Below, piece after piece: positions 8,671-18,772 of a DNA stretch of 64,000 nucleotides. The translations under genes were made by a program, and so were the position numbers. Every line of letters begins with the position of its first letter. Within the stretch, counting starts at the first letter, position 1. The notes beneath the pieces are model-generated. The model saw only the letters and a program-made list of their open reading frames with translations, had not been told where the DNA came from and made no database searches. This DNA comes from Pedobacter sp. AJM (GTDB lineage Bacteria; Bacteroidota; Bacteroidia; Sphingobacteriales; Sphingobacteriaceae): contig NZ_NHOT01000014.1 in NCBI RefSeq assembly GCF_002197755.1, forward strand, positions 1-64,000, in the 5' to 3' direction.

Positions 8671-10137
8671 TTAAGCATAAGCAACTGCATCTTTGGAGGC
8701 GAGTTGAGTCACGCCCATTAAGTATTCATCTACTTTACGGGCGGCCTCTCTCCCTTCAGAGATGGCCCAGACTACTAATGACTGCCCTCTGCGAACATCG
8801 CCTGCGGCAAAAATTTTACCAATATTGGTTTGGTAGGTATGTTCAGAAGCTTTTACATTTCCACGGTTATCCAGCTCAACTCCTAATTTTTCAATCAAGC
8901 CTTGCTTTTGTGGATGCAGGAAACCCATGGCTAAAAATACCAGTTCACAAGGTAAATCCCTTTCGGTACCGGCAACCTCTTTAAAAGTTACCGGCCTTCC
9001 CAATGCATCAATTTCCCATTCTACATCCACTACCTTTAATGCTTTCAGGCTTCCATTTTCATCAGCAATAAAGTTTTTGGTATTAACTGACCAGGCCCTT
9101 TGTGCACCCTCTTCATGAGAAGAAGTGTTTTTTAACAACATGGGGTAAGTTGGCCATGGCATATTTTCTGTACGTGCCTGTGGCGGCATAGGCATAATTT
9201 CAAATTGCGTTACTGACTTTGCCCCGTGTCGGTTTGAAGTTCCGATACAATCCGAACCAGTATCTCCGCCACCAATTACAATGACATTTTTACCTGTAGC
9301 TAAAATATTTTCGGCAACGATTTCTCTATTGGCTACACGCTTGTTCTGTTGTTTCAGGAAATCCATGGCAAAGTGAACACCTTTAGCCTCACGTCCCGGA
9401 ATTGGCAAATCACGCGGAATCGTTGATCCGCCAGCCAGAACAATGGCGTTGTAATCTCTGAGCAAGGTGCTGATTTCTACATTTTCACCCACATTGGCAT
9501 TGCATTTAAACATGATGCCTTCTTCTTTCATCAAATCAATCCGGCGGTCGACCACATTTTTTTGCAGTTTGAAATCCGGAATTCCATATCTCAATAAACC
9601 ACCCGGTGCATCGTCACGTTCAAAAACGGTAACTTCATGACCAACCTTATTTAATTGAGCAGCGGCAGCTAAACCTGCCGGACCTGAACCAATAACCGCC
9701 ACCTTTTTACCTGTTCTGATCAATGGTGCCTTTGCCTTAATGAAACCCTTATCGAAAGCGATTTCAATAATATGCTTTTCAATTTCTTCAATGGCAACCG
9801 GCGGACGGTTAATTCCCAACACGCAGGCTGATTCGCATGGTGCCGGGCATATTCTCCCTGTAAATTCAGGAAAATTGTTGGTGCTTAATAAAATATTGGC
9901 AGCGAGTTCCCATTTTGCCTGATATACAGCATCATTAAACTCCGGAATCACGTTACCTAACGGACAACCCGACTGACAGAAAGGTACACCACAATCCATA
10001 CAGCGGGCGGCCTGATTATTTAATTCCTGTGCGGGTAATTCATGTAAGAATTCCCCATAATGTTTTACACGAGTTTTAGCCTCTTCTCTTGTGGGCGCAA
10101 CTCTATCGTATTCCTGAAATCCTGTTACTTTTCCCAT
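8671..10137 (-). CDS. gltD: Glutamate synthase (NADPH) small subunit
   Basis: A 488-residue subunit. N-terminal ferredoxin-like region with CMDCGVPFCQSGCPLGNV (about 47-64) and CPAPCESACVLG (about 97-108) carries the cysteines for iron-sulfur clusters. The FAD-binding motif VIGSGPAGLAAA lies near 149 and a second dinucleotide motif VIGGGDTGSDC near 287. It takes electrons from NAD(P)H and passes them to the large subunit, in which glutamine and 2-oxoglutarate become two glutamates. The start is 3 bases after the gltB stop, so both are read as one operon. Length and motif set are standard. Confidence 0.97.
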   Translation of the reverse strand: MGKVTGFQEYDRVAPTREEAKTRVKHYGEFLHELPAQELNNQAARCMDCGVPFCQSGCPLGNVIPEFNDAVYQAKWELAANILLSTNNFPEFTGRICPAPCESACVLGINRPPVAIEEIEKHIIEIAFDKGFIKAKAPLIRTGKKVAVIGSGPAGLAAAAQLNKVGHEVTVFERDDAPGGLLRYGIPDFKLQKNVVDRRIDLMKEEGIMFKCNANVGENVEISTLLRDYNAIVLAGGSTIPRDLPIPGREAKGVHFAMDFLKQQNKRVANREIVAENILATGKNVIVIGGGDTGSDCIGTSNRHGAKSVTQFEIMPMPPQARTENMPWPTYPMLLKNTSSHEEGAQRAWSVNTKNFIADENGSLKALKVVDVEWEIDALGRPVTFKEVAGTERDLPCELVFLAMGFLHPQKQGLIEKLGVELDNRGNVKASEHTYQTNIGKIFAAGDVRRGQSLVVWAISEGREAARKVDEYLMGVTQLASKDAVAYA

Positions 10138-10140
10138 GGC

Positions 10141-13100
10141 TTAGTGTGTTTTTACTTGTTGATTACGTTTTGCTAAAACTGCTTTATATTCTTTAGGAAA
10201 TACTTTTATAAAGTGGTTCGACTGTGTTTTCCAATCGCTTAAGATAAATTCCGCCACCTTACTGTCTGTCAAACGGATATGTGTTTTAAGTAAAGCCATT
10301 ATCCTTTGTTCATCTTCAGCTTGTAACGGATCAAGATCAACCATTTCCTTATTGCATTTGCGTGCAAAAGTTCCATTGGCATCATAAATCCAGGCCACCC
10401 CACCACTCATTCCCGCGGCAAAATTGCTTCCCGTATCTCCAAGAATTAAGACTTCCCCACCAGTCATGTATTCGCATCCGTGATCACCAACACCTTCTAC
10501 AACTGCTGTTGCACCAGAGTTACGTACAGCAAAGCGTTCACCAGCTTTACCCCGTGCGAATAACTCTCCTGAGGTTGCGCCATAAAGTGCTACATTACCA
10601 ATAATAATATTTTGTTCCGGAACGAATGCACAATTAGCGAAAGGATAAATGGCTAAACGCGCACCGGATAAACCCTTACCCACATAATCATTTGCCTCCC
10701 CCTCTAATGATAAAGTTACACCACGGGTGTTAAATGCACCAAAACTCTGCCCTGCAGAACCCACAAACTTAAAGTTGATCGTATCAGGCGGTAAGCCTGC
10801 GCCTAAATGTACTTTTGATATTTCATTGGATAACATGGTACCCAGAGAACGGTCTGTATTTTTTATGGTAAAGCTTGCAAAAACCGGTTCATTATGCGTA
10901 ATGGCTGGCTGCGCAGCGGCAATTAACTGATGATCCAATACATGTGTTAGTCCATGATCCTGTTCTTCTGTATTAAATAAAGGCAGGCCATTATCTGCAG
11001 CTTTATAAAGAATGGCAGAAAGATCCAGGTGTTTCAGCTTCCAGTCTTCAGCGGGCAATTCACGCACTTTTAAAATATCGGCCTGTCCGATCATCTCATG
11101 AATGGTTCGGAAACCAAGCTCAGCCATAATTTCACGTAGTTCTTCTGCCAGGAAATGAAATAAATTCACCACATGATCTGCATCTCCGCTAAACAATTTT
11201 CGCAATTCCGGATCTTGCGTTGCCACACCCACCGGACAAGTATTTAAATGGCACTTACGCATCATGATACAACCTGCTGTTACTAAAGCTGCAGTGGCAA
11301 CCCCCCATTCTTCGGCACCCAACAAGGCTGCAATGGCAATATCCCGGCCGGTTTTAAGTTGCCCGTCTGTTTGCAGCACAATACGGTTCCGCAATTTATT
11401 TTTCACCAAAGTCTGGTGTGCTTCAGCCAAACCGAGTTCCCATGGTAAACCGGCATGCTGAATGGATGTCAGCGGTGATGCTCCGGTACCCCCATCAAAA
11501 CCAGATACTAAAATCACATCGGCATGTGCCTTGGCCACACCTGCCGCAATGGTTCCAACACCTGCTTTAGAAACCAATTTCACATTAATTCTTGCGGCAC
11601 GGTTGGCGTTTTTTAAATCGTAAATCAGTTGCGCTAAATCCTCAATAGAATAGATATCGTGGTGTGGTGGCGGAGAAATTAACCCTACGCCAGGTGTAGA
11701 GTGACGCACTTTTGCAATCCAATCATCCACCTTGTGGCCGGGCAGCTGTCCACCTTCTCCGGGTTTGGCACCCTGAGCCATCTTAATCTGCAACTCATCC
11801 GCATTGGTTAAATAATAACTGGTTACCCCAAAACGAGCAGATGCCACTTGCTTAATCGCCGAACGCATGCTGTCTCCGTTTTCCATTTTGGTATAGCGCA
11901 TTTCATCTTCCCCTCCCTCGCCGGTATTGCTTTTCCCGCCAATGCGGTTCATGGCAATGGCTAAGGTAGAGTGTGCCTCATGAGAAATGGAACCGAATGA
12001 CATGGCCCCTGTGGCAAATCTTTTTAAGATGGCTTCAGTAGATTCTACCTCATGTAAAGGAACGGCAGGACGACTATAATTAAAGTCGAACAAACCGCGA
12101 ATGGTATAAGCCTGTTGTGTTTGTTCATTTACCAGTTTAGAGTATTGTTTAAAGATACTGTAATCATTTTTACGGGTTGCGTTTTGAAGTAGATGGATGG
12201 TTTGAGGATTAAACAAATGTGCCTCCCCCTTACGTCTGAATTTATAAGTACCACCTGCCGGCAATAAATTTTCCGTTTGCGTGGCTGGCCCAAAACTACG
12301 GTGATGCTTAATCAGCGTTTCTTTTGCAATTTCATCTAGGCCTAAGCCGCCGATACGCGAAACCGCACCTGTAAAATAAGTATTAACCACCTGCTTGTTG
12401 AGTCCTAAAATTTCGAAAATCTGTGCACCCTGGTAAGATTGTAAGGTGGAAATCCCCATTTTGGAAAAGATCTTCAGCAAACCGCTGTTAACTGCATAGA
12501 TATAATTCTTAGTTAGCTGTTCTGCTGATAAACCAGATTCGCTCTGAAAACCGTTGATGGTTTCTAAAGCCAGGTAAGGATTAATTGCAGTAACACCAAA
12601 GCCCAATAAAGTAGCAAAGTGATGTACTTCCCAGATATCCCCTGCCTCAATCACAATGCCAACTGCACCACGGTAACCTTTACGAATTAAATGGTGGTGA
12701 ACTGCAGAAACGGCCAGTAAAGATGGCATCGCCGCATGTTCAGAATCAATTGCCCTGTCTGTTAATACAATTACCTGGAAACCATCTTCCACCGCATCTA
12801 CCGCATAACGGCATAAACGGTCAAGTGCTTTGGCCATGGCACCCGGTTTGCCATCCGCCCTGAAATAAGTTTGAAGTGTTTTCGCCTGGAATACCCCGGT
12901 ATCGATACTTCTCAGTTTTTCCAGTTCCTGATTGGTTAAAATAGGATGTTTAATGGCCACACAATGCGCCTGCAAAGGATTTTGTTCCAGCAGGTTTCCA
13001 TTGCTACCCATAAAACTAGCCAGACTCATGACCACCTTTTCGCGAATCGGGTCGATAGGTGGATTGGTTACCTGCGCAAATAACTGTTTAAAATAATTTG

Positions 13101-14640
13101 ATAAATGCTGTGGGCGTTTGGATAAAATGGCCAGTGGTGTATCTGTACCCATTGAACCGATAGGTTCTTTGGCCTCGATAGCCATTGGTTTCAGCAATAA
13201 ATCGATATCTTCTCTGCTGTAACCAAAAACCTGTTGATATTTAAAAATAGATTCTTCAGATAAACCGGTGAACATTACCCTCGGATCAGGCAATTCTTCC
13301 AGGCGAATCTGGTATTGATTGATCCAGTCTGCATATGGACTACCACCACAAACTTTGGCTTTGATTTCTTCATCACTGATGATCCTACCCTGCTCCATGT
13401 CGACCACAAACATTTTTCCCGGGGTTAAACGGCCTTTTTCGATGATGGTGCTCTGATCAATTGCCAATGCACCTGCTTCTGAACCCATAATCACCCGATC
13501 ATCTGAAGTGATGGCGTAACGCGAAGGGCGCAAACCATTACGATCCAGTGTTGCACCAATCAGTTTACCATCGGTAAATGCAATGGCTGCAGGTCCGTCC
13601 CATGGTTCCATTAAAGTAGCGTGGAATTCATAGAAAGCTTTTTTCACCGGATCCATATCTTCATTGCCATCCCAGGCTTCCGGAACCAGCATCATTAATA
13701 CGTGTGGTAACGTCCTTCCGGCATGGAGCAATAATTCAATCACGTTATCCAAACAACCTGAATCAGAGTTGGTTTCATCGATCACCGGCAATAACATATC
13801 CAGTTCTTCTTTGGTAAAATAGGCGGAAGCAAAAGATTTTACACCAGCCCTGAACCAGTTTAAATTTCCCTGCAGCGTATTAATTTCTCCGTTGTGCGCA
13901 ATGAAGCGGAAAGGCTGTGCCAACCGCCATGAAGGAAAAGTATTGGTCGCGAAACGGGAATGCACTAAGCCCAAAGCTGAAACCATGCGTTTGTCGCTCA
14001 GATCTGTGAAATAGGTACGTACCTGTAAAGAAGTCAGCTGGCCTTTATAAATAATGGTCTGTGCGGAAAGTGATACAATATAAAAATCTTTACCGCCGTT
14101 AACCGTGTTGGCAATTAATTTAATGAGGTAGTTTTTAAAAACATAAAGTTTCCGCTCAAAATCTACACCTGAATTCACCGCATAAGGACGGGCAATAAAA
14201 ACCTGTTCAATTTCAGGTTCCACTGATAAAGCCATATTGCCGATATCAGTGGTATCTACATCCACTTTTCTGAAACCTAAAATTTCCAGCCCGAGTTTTT
14301 CAGCAGCACGGTAAATCAGTTCCCTGCATTCCTCTCTTGATCTGATATCCTTTGGCATAAATAGCATACCTACACCATAATTATTGGTTTCAGGAAGGCT
14401 AAAGCCCGCTTTTAAACATTCGTCATAAAAAAATTCGTGAGGAATCTGAATCATGATGCCCGCGCCATCGCCCGTGTTTGGTTCTGCTCCACATGCCCCT
14501 CTATGATCTAGATTTTCTAAAATAGTAAGTGCATCGGAGATGATTTGATGCGATTTTCGCCCTTTCACATGTGCAACGAACCCAATACCGCAGGCATCGT
14601 GTTCAAATTGCGCGTCGTACAATCCACTGTTTGGTTCCAT
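10141..14640 (-). CDS. gltB: Glutamate synthase large subunit
   Basis: A 1499-residue subunit, full length. The N-terminal EHDACGIGFVAHV places the glutaminase nucleophile Cys after a short propeptide (Cys17), which must be removed. The class II glutaminase domain occupies about 1-430, a central domain about 470-770 and the FMN-binding synthase domain about 800-1200. CIMMRKCHLNTCPVG supplies the three cysteines of the 3Fe-4S cluster. The C-terminal GXGXG beta-helix (about 1250-1440) contains repeated GA/GG steps. The protein hydrolyses glutamine and channels ammonia to 2-oxoglutarate. First gene of the gltB-gltD operon; the product links nitrogen assimilation to the glutamate pool that the arginase locus at 36-38 kb also feeds. 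Confidence 0.97.
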   Translation of the reverse strand: MEPNSGLYDAQFEHDACGIGFVAHVKGRKSHQIISDALTILENLDHRGACGAEPNTGDGAGIMIQIPHEFFYDECLKAGFSLPETNNYGVGMLFMPKDIRSREECRELIYRAAEKLGLEILGFRKVDVDTTDIGNMALSVEPEIEQVFIARPYAVNSGVDFERKLYVFKNYLIKLIANTVNGGKDFYIVSLSAQTIIYKGQLTSLQVRTYFTDLSDKRMVSALGLVHSRFATNTFPSWRLAQPFRFIAHNGEINTLQGNLNWFRAGVKSFASAYFTKEELDMLLPVIDETNSDSGCLDNVIELLLHAGRTLPHVLMMLVPEAWDGNEDMDPVKKAFYEFHATLMEPWDGPAAIAFTDGKLIGATLDRNGLRPSRYAITSDDRVIMGSEAGALAIDQSTIIEKGRLTPGKMFVVDMEQGRIISDEEIKAKVCGGSPYADWINQYQIRLEELPDPRVMFTGLSEESIFKYQQVFGYSREDIDLLLKPMAIEAKEPIGSMGTDTPLAILSKRPQHLSNYFKQLFAQVTNPPIDPIREKVVMSLASFMGSNGNLLEQNPLQAHCVAIKHPILTNQELEKLRSIDTGVFQAKTLQTYFRADGKPGAMAKALDRLCRYAVDAVEDGFQVIVLTDRAIDSEHAAMPSLLAVSAVHHHLIRKGYRGAVGIVIEAGDIWEVHHFATLLGFGVTAINPYLALETINGFQSESGLSAEQLTKNYIYAVNSGLLKIFSKMGISTLQSYQGAQIFEILGLNKQVVNTYFTGAVSRIGGLGLDEIAKETLIKHHRSFGPATQTENLLPAGGTYKFRRKGEAHLFNPQTIHLLQNATRKNDYSIFKQYSKLVNEQTQQAYTIRGLFDFNYSRPAVPLHEVESTEAILKRFATGAMSFGSISHEAHSTLAIAMNRIGGKSNTGEGGEDEMRYTKMENGDSMRSAIKQVASARFGVTSYYLTNADELQIKMAQGAKPGEGGQLPGHKVDDWIAKVRHSTPGVGLISPPPHHDIYSIEDLAQLIYDLKNANRAARINVKLVSKAGVGTIAAGVAKAHADVILVSGFDGGTGASPLTSIQHAGLPWELGLAEAHQTLVKNKLRNRIVLQTDGQLKTGRDIAIAALLGAEEWGVATAALVTAGCIMMRKCHLNTCPVGVATQDPELRKLFSGDADHVVNLFHFLAEELREIMAELGFRTIHEMIGQADILKVRELPAEDWKLKHLDLSAILYKAADNGLPLFNTEEQDHGLTHVLDHQLIAAAQPAITHNEPVFASFTIKNTDRSLGTMLSNEISKVHLGAGLPPDTINFKFVGSAGQSFGAFNTRGVTLSLEGEANDYVGKGLSGARLAIYPFANCAFVPEQNIIIGNVALYGATSGELFARGKAGERFAVRNSGATAVVEGVGDHGCEYMTGGEVLILGDTGSNFAAGMSGGVAWIYDANGTFARKCNKEMVDLDPLQAEDEQRIMALLKTHIRLTDSKVAEFILSDWKTQSNHFIKVFPKEYKAVLAKRNQQVKTH

Positions 14641-15422
14641 TCTTTGCTCGTTAGTTTGTTAGTGTATAGGAAACACTAAGATATAAAAAACGATGGTTAA
14701 ATTACAGAGTTGCTACAATTTTTGGAATAATTTTAGTTTTTAAACAATTTTAATCCATAATATTAAAATATAAACAAATATATAAGCTTATAATTATCAT
14801 TTTAGTAATCAGTAAAAATAGCCTTTAATAGGTTATTTAAATGGCATTTTAGTAAAATTGTAAAGTTTCGAAAGGCAGAAGTATGAAGATCTTTTGCCAT
14901 TTACCATATGATTCATCTGGCTGGTAAATCAGGTTATATTATAGTAGTCACATTAGAAAGCCGCAGCAGGCTGATGAATGGTTATCTGCACGCTACCCTA
15001 CTGAAGCTTCGCCAGTCAAGTCAACTAAAAAGCCTAATGCATGGCCAGACTTCGCAAGTTTTAAGGTGACTTCGCCAGCAGGGCTAATCCCACGGCTATA
15101 ACTATCCACCCCGACAAGCTCTCACCTCATCCGTCTCCATCATTTTATTCTCGTATTAATCAGCCAGATAGCCTGTATCATTAAAAAATTCCACAAATGC
15201 GTTTTGCAAAACAACTTCTTTTTCTACCTTTGTGCCGGGCAAGTCTTTTACGACCAGCTCCCTTTGAACTCCCCCAGGATGGGAACATAGCAAGGGTAGA
15301 AGGTTGTAGCGGTGCGATAGAAGTTGCTTGCCCATTTTTTTCTTTTCCCTTAATCCCCTGAAGGGGGAATTAAATTCTTCAGGGTTCAATCGTCGAAACT
15401 CAAATATTTAAGAATTATAACC
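14641..15422. other. Intergenic region between gltB and the aldolase gene, no convincing gene
   Basis: About 780 bases. The first ~200 are very A+T rich and should carry the gltB promoter; TATATTTG on the minus strand (14782-14775) fits the -7 consensus but has no clear -33 partner. The rest is more G+C rich with tandem CTTCGCCAG-like and CTTCGCAAG-like words. An open frame on the minus strand at 15156-15389 overlaps a palindrome and has no recognisable protein features; I do not call it. Confidence 0.6.
15350..15373. repeat. Short imperfect palindrome, TTAATCCCC-tgaa-GGGGGAATTAA
   Basis: Arms at 15350-15358 and 15363-15373 pair with a one- to two-base bulge. Preceded by a T run on the plus strand. 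It may be an interspersed repeat or part of a transcript hairpin; other copies would have to be sought in the genome. Confidence 0.45.
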
Positions 15423-16082
15423 ATGAAATTTTTTATTGACACAGCAAATCTTGATCAAATCAGGGAAGCGCATGATCTTGGCATTTTAGATGGTGTAACC
15501 ACCAATCCTAGCCTAATGGCGAAAGAAGGCATCACTGGCGAAGAAAATGTAATCAACCACTATAAAGCCATTTGTGATATTGTAGAAGACAACGTAAGTG
15601 CAGAGGTTATTGCAACTACTTTTGATGAGATTGTTAAAGAAGGTGAAGCATTGGCTGCTTTGAATCCTAAAATCGTGGTAAAAGTACCCATGATTAAAGA
15701 TGGTGTTAAAGCCATTAAACATTTCTCTTCTAAAGGAATTAAAACCAACTGTACTTTAATTTTCTCTGCCGGACAAGCATTATTAGCGGCTAAAGCCGGA
15801 GCAACTTATGTTTCTCCATTCTTAGGCCGTTTGGATGATATTTCAAGCGATGGTTTGGTTTTGATTGAAGATATCAGAACTATTTTTGATAACTACGGAT
15901 ACGAAACTCAAATTTTAGCAGCTTCTATTCGCGGTCCGTTACATATTGTAAACTGCGCAAAATTAGGCGCAGATGTAATTACTGCTCCTTTAGCTGCAAT
16001 TACAGGCTTATTAAAACACCCATTAACTGATTCAGGCTTAGCCACTTTCTTAGCAGACCACGCTAAGGCAGCAGGTAAGTAA
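15423..16082 (+). CDS. fsa: Fructose-6-phosphate aldolase / transaldolase-like protein
   Basis: A 219-residue TIM-barrel protein of the short FSA/TalC type (about 215-220 residues). It opens MKFFIDTANLDQIREA and has the TTNPSL motif (residues 27-32), the Schiff-base lysine in VVKVPM (about 87), CTLIFSAGQALLAA (about 111-124) and YVSPFLGRLDD. It forms a covalent dihydroxyacetone or transaldol intermediate on the lysine, in the pentose-phosphate pathway. Sequence alone does not tell transaldolase from fructose-6-phosphate aldolase activity. Monocistronic, closed by a strong terminator. Confidence 0.92.
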   Translation: MKFFIDTANLDQIREAHDLGILDGVTTNPSLMAKEGITGEENVINHYKAICDIVEDNVSAEVIATTFDEIVKEGEALAALNPKIVVKVPMIKDGVKAIKHFSSKGIKTNCTLIFSAGQALLAAKAGATYVSPFLGRLDDISSDGLVLIEDIRTIFDNYGYETQILAASIRGPLHIVNCAKLGADVITAPLAAITGLLKHPLTDSGLATFLADHAKAAGK

Positions 16083-16097
16083 GCTTGAAATCTTGAG

Positions 16098-16143
16098 TCC
16101 TAAGTCTTGAATCGGTTTTCCGGCTCAAGACTTAGGATTTTTT
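16098..16143 (+). terminator. Rho-independent terminator of the aldolase gene
   Basis: TCCTAAGTCTTGA (16098-16110) pairs perfectly with TCAAGACTTAGGA (16125-16137), followed by TTTTTT. Confidence 0.92.
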
Positions 16144-16432
16144 GTTTTACAAAAGACGTATGCTAAAATGAATAATTGATGATGTTGAAATTTATAATTA
16201 CATCTCCATTTTCTCTCTTATATTTTCTTTTTTTGGAGAGCAGTTACAGTACTTATCGGTTACAATAGTCCTGCTTTACATTATATTCCGGTGATTGTTT
16301 AATATAAAACTGATTTTTAACAAAACCGGAATGCCATTTCAATCAGGTCTAGGTGGCAGAGGCAGTCGAAGGCCATAAATATCAAGTGGGATTTCAGGCT
16401 TAAGATTTTTTTTATGTACAGTACAACATACG

Positions 16433-16939
16433 CTAGACTAAAGACTCCAGGCTAAGGACTTCCTTCACCTTCTCATAACTAATCTGCTCATCCGGTTCGA
16501 TTAGGATGCCCTTTACTCCTGCCCCGTGGGCCGCTTCCACATCCCTCGGTTTATCACCAATCATAACAGATAATGCCGGATCAATGTCATACATGTCAAT
16601 TGCATCTAAAATCATTCCTGAGGCTGGCTTCCTGCATTTGCATTCGCCACCCACCGTGGGATGATGCGGACAGTAATAGAAACCGGCAATATCAGCACCT
16701 TTGGCCACAAATGCATTTCTTAACATCTGATGCATGATGGCCAGTTCCTGTTCAGAATATCTTTTCAATGCAATACCGCCTTGATTTGTAATCACAATGA
16801 GTAAATAGCCTTCATCGTATAACTTTTTTAAGACAGGGATCTGGTAGTCGAGTATTTTAAAATCTTCCACGCGACAGATGTAATCGTATATTTCGTGGTT
16901 CAATACACCGTCACGATCAAGAAAAATAGCTTTATTCAT
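16433..16939 (-). CDS. gmhB: HAD-IIIA phosphatase, D-glycero-D-manno-heptose-1,7-bisphosphate 7-phosphatase type
   Basis: A 168-residue protein, typical for GmhB. Motif I LDRDGVLN gives nucleophile Asp8 and acid/base Asp10; motif II is ITNQGG (about 50-55); motif III/IV is KCRKP followed by MIGDKPRDVEAA. CPHHPTVGGECKC contains the Cys/His set of the structural zinc loop that defines this group. The enzyme removes the 7-phosphate of heptose bisphosphate in ADP-heptose synthesis for LPS; some family members act on histidinol phosphate or other sugar phosphates. No heptose-pathway neighbour lies nearby, so the substrate is inferred. Confidence 0.85.
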   Translation of the reverse strand: MNKAIFLDRDGVLNHEIYDYICRVEDFKILDYQIPVLKKLYDEGYLLIVITNQGGIALKRYSEQELAIMHQMLRNAFVAKGADIAGFYYCPHHPTVGGECKCRKPASGMILDAIDMYDIDPALSVMIGDKPRDVEAAHGAGVKGILIEPDEQISYEKVKEVLSLESLV

Positions 16940-17095
16940 TTGCGAATTATTAAATTGGAGACTGCATTTCTGAGGAGACAGTCTCGGGTAAAATTAAGCT
17001 TCAAAATAAGCAAAAAATAATGGTATACAAAAGCTAAACCTGCCTGGCCAACATTGGTATTTCAACTATATCCGTAAGCGCGGGTAATCAAAGCT

Positions 17096-18300
17096 TCATT
17101 TTTCCCAAAATGCTAAGAAATAAAGAATAAACAGATGGGCAGGCACATCATCAATCAGATAGGCGATTTGTGCATTGCCTTTTATCTCCGCAATATAGCC
17201 ATAAACCGAAAAAAGAATGAGACCACCTACAATGGCCATAATGAGCAAGGCTGATCCCATTTTGGTGAATTCATCCAAACCCGCTATGACCATGGGAAAT
17301 ATAGCCAGCCACATTACTGAATTTGAAAAGCGCAGGAGCGTAAAAATCCATACGGACTGATGAGTGATAATCTAAATCACTGCCAATAATGTGAAGGTGG
17401 ATATTACTGGACAGTATGAATAAAAACCACCTGACATACCAATAGCATACTGAGGATGCAGGATATCAGTAAAGCATTTCTTTGCGAAATCCATCTGGGG
17501 ATTGAAATAATATCGACCACATAACCTGGTAATAAACCATAACCCGTGTAGGTTATAAAACTCTTGCATATATCCAGTTTGTAACCTAAATACTTACCTT
17601 TTCCGCTAAGGTAACATAACTAATACCTTCATCCCCACGTAGCAAAACAAGGCGAAAACGCCCACTATTAAATGTGGAAAATGATATACATTTTTGTTTG
17701 CCGAAACTGTACGAGCATTTTCAGTTAAGGTTTGCAGATCGAGAATATCCTGTTCTTATTCAACTTCAGGGCAACTGAACAAAGAATAGTAAAATACCTA
17801 CTATTGCAAATGAGGCAGCAATAAACACATAAGGCATACTACTTTTTTTGAGGTGTTTAGAAACATATTTCTTGCTGCTTCATCCATCGTTCTTAAACTT
17901 GCTTCAAAGGCATCTCTGTCTTTGAATACAATGCTGCCCAATATGTAAACAACCAAGGACCCCAGCAATTTTGTTGCAGATGCCTTGAATACTGATCCGT
18001 TTAGCGTCACTTTTGCTGGGGCCTAATACTGCTACATAAGGATTGGACGCAGTTTGCAGTAAAGCCAAGCCGTTACCGATTAAAAGTGGAGAAGCTTTAG
18101 ATATATGCCGTGGGAATACATATGGCAGCACCTGCAGCCATGTCAAATGAGTCAACTGACATTCCTTTTTTAGACCCTGTAAATTTTAAAACAAAGGATC
18201 AAGGTATGGTCATCACAAAATAAGTGGCAAAAAATGCAGAGGTTAAATAATACGATTTGATGCTGGAGAGTTGGCAGTTATCATTGCCATTAAGATATTA
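17096..18300 (-). pseudogene. Decayed FucP/GluP-type sugar permease (major facilitator)
   Basis: Several minus-strand frames together spell a glucose/galactose or fucose permease. The N-terminal part (18.0-18.27 kb) reads AFFATYFVMTIP, then after shifts LLIGNGLALLQTASNPYVA and SDAKRISIQGICNK, the family's central signature. Next come VFKDRDAFEASLRTMDEAA (about 17.9 kb) and a last piece with FTKMGSALLIMAIVGG near 17.25 kb. At least three frameshifts and lost stretches separate the pieces, and no start codon is identifiable, so the gene is dead. Order along the strand is preserved, so this is decay in place rather than rearrangement. It is not part of the tRNA-Lys island, lying just outside it. 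Confidence 0.85.
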
Positions 18301-18377
18301 AAACCTATTCTAAAAATGAAAGAATAATAATTAATTGCCTTATAAATCAATACAGTAGCACTTTTGCGGTATTTTTA

Positions 18378-18409
18378 TTTGCAACAGCGCTGTCTGAATC
18401 CTATATTTG
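18378..18409 (+). promoter_or_regulatory. Promoter of tRNA-Lys
   Basis: TTTG (18378-18381), 20-base spacer, TATATTTG (18402-18409): an exact match to the Bacteroidota sigma-ABfr consensus. Predicted transcription start is near 18416, some 34 bases before the tRNA. Confidence 0.85.
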
Positions 18410-18449
18410 CAACACTTTAAAGAAAACAGAGGACGTTTTTAACAAAGTA

Positions 18450-18522
18450 GATTCCGTAGCTCAGCTGGTAGAGCATTACACTTTTAATGTAGTGGTCCTG
18501 GGTTCGAATCCCAGCGGGATCA
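18450..18522 (+). tRNA. tRNA-Lys (anticodon TTT)
   Basis: 73 nt. Acceptor GATTCCG pairs with CGGGATC (one T-G pair), D stem GCTC/GAGC, anticodon stem TTACA/TGTAG (one mismatch) around CTTTTAA with anticodon TTT, and T arm CTGGG-TTCGAAT-CCCAG. Discriminator A; CCA is not encoded. An integrase remnant follows, and the 3' end of this gene is the likely attachment site of the island. Confidence 0.97.
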
Positions 18523-18615
18523 CAAGAAACAATATCAAAGAGAACTAAAACCCTGCAAATCAAATGATTGCAGGGTTTTTACTTTTACGGGTTATGCCAA
18601 AAATCGCACGAATTC
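18523..18615 (+). repeat. Left copy of a ~90-bp imperfect direct repeat, candidate attL region
   Basis: Directly after tRNA-Lys. It runs ATCAAAG..AAAACCCTGC hairpin, T run, CTTTTA, then TGCCAAAAATCGCA (18595-18608) and GAATT. The same order recurs at 44220-44312 with substitutions. The integrase remnant lies just inside this copy, as expected for an element end. Confidence 0.6.
18549..18580 (+). terminator. Hairpin terminator after tRNA-Lys
   Basis: AACCCTGCAA (18549-18558) pairs with TTGCAGGGTT (18568-18577), followed by a T run. Confidence 0.8.
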
Positions 18616-18626
18616 ACAAAACTTTG

Positions 18627-18676
18627 GTGAGTGATTCGGTGAGTAAGGCAAAACTGTTAAAATTGACTCACCGAAT
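18627..18676. promoter_or_regulatory. Repeat cluster upstream of the integrase remnant
   Basis: GGTGAGT occurs twice (18627-18633 and 18638-18644), and ATTCGGTGAGT (18634-18644) is perfectly inverted as ACTCACCGAAT (18666-18676). Such repeats before an integrase gene are candidates for integrase arm sites or an operator. A related layout with GGTAACCTA/TAGGTTACC precedes the second integrase relic at 35188, and both end in ACCGAATTG. Confidence 0.55.
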
Positions 18677-18772
18677 TGTACATAATCATTTATTGTACAG
18701 GTTGTTACAAACTGAACATCTTGTGTATTTTAAGAAGCAAAGCTATGTTTGTTTAACTAAAATCGAGAGATT

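Noticed and set aside
15156..15389. Minus-strand 77-codon frame
   Set aside because: Overlaps a CCCCTGAAGGGGG palindrome, has no protein-like pattern or start context, and sits in a spacer; judged non-coding.
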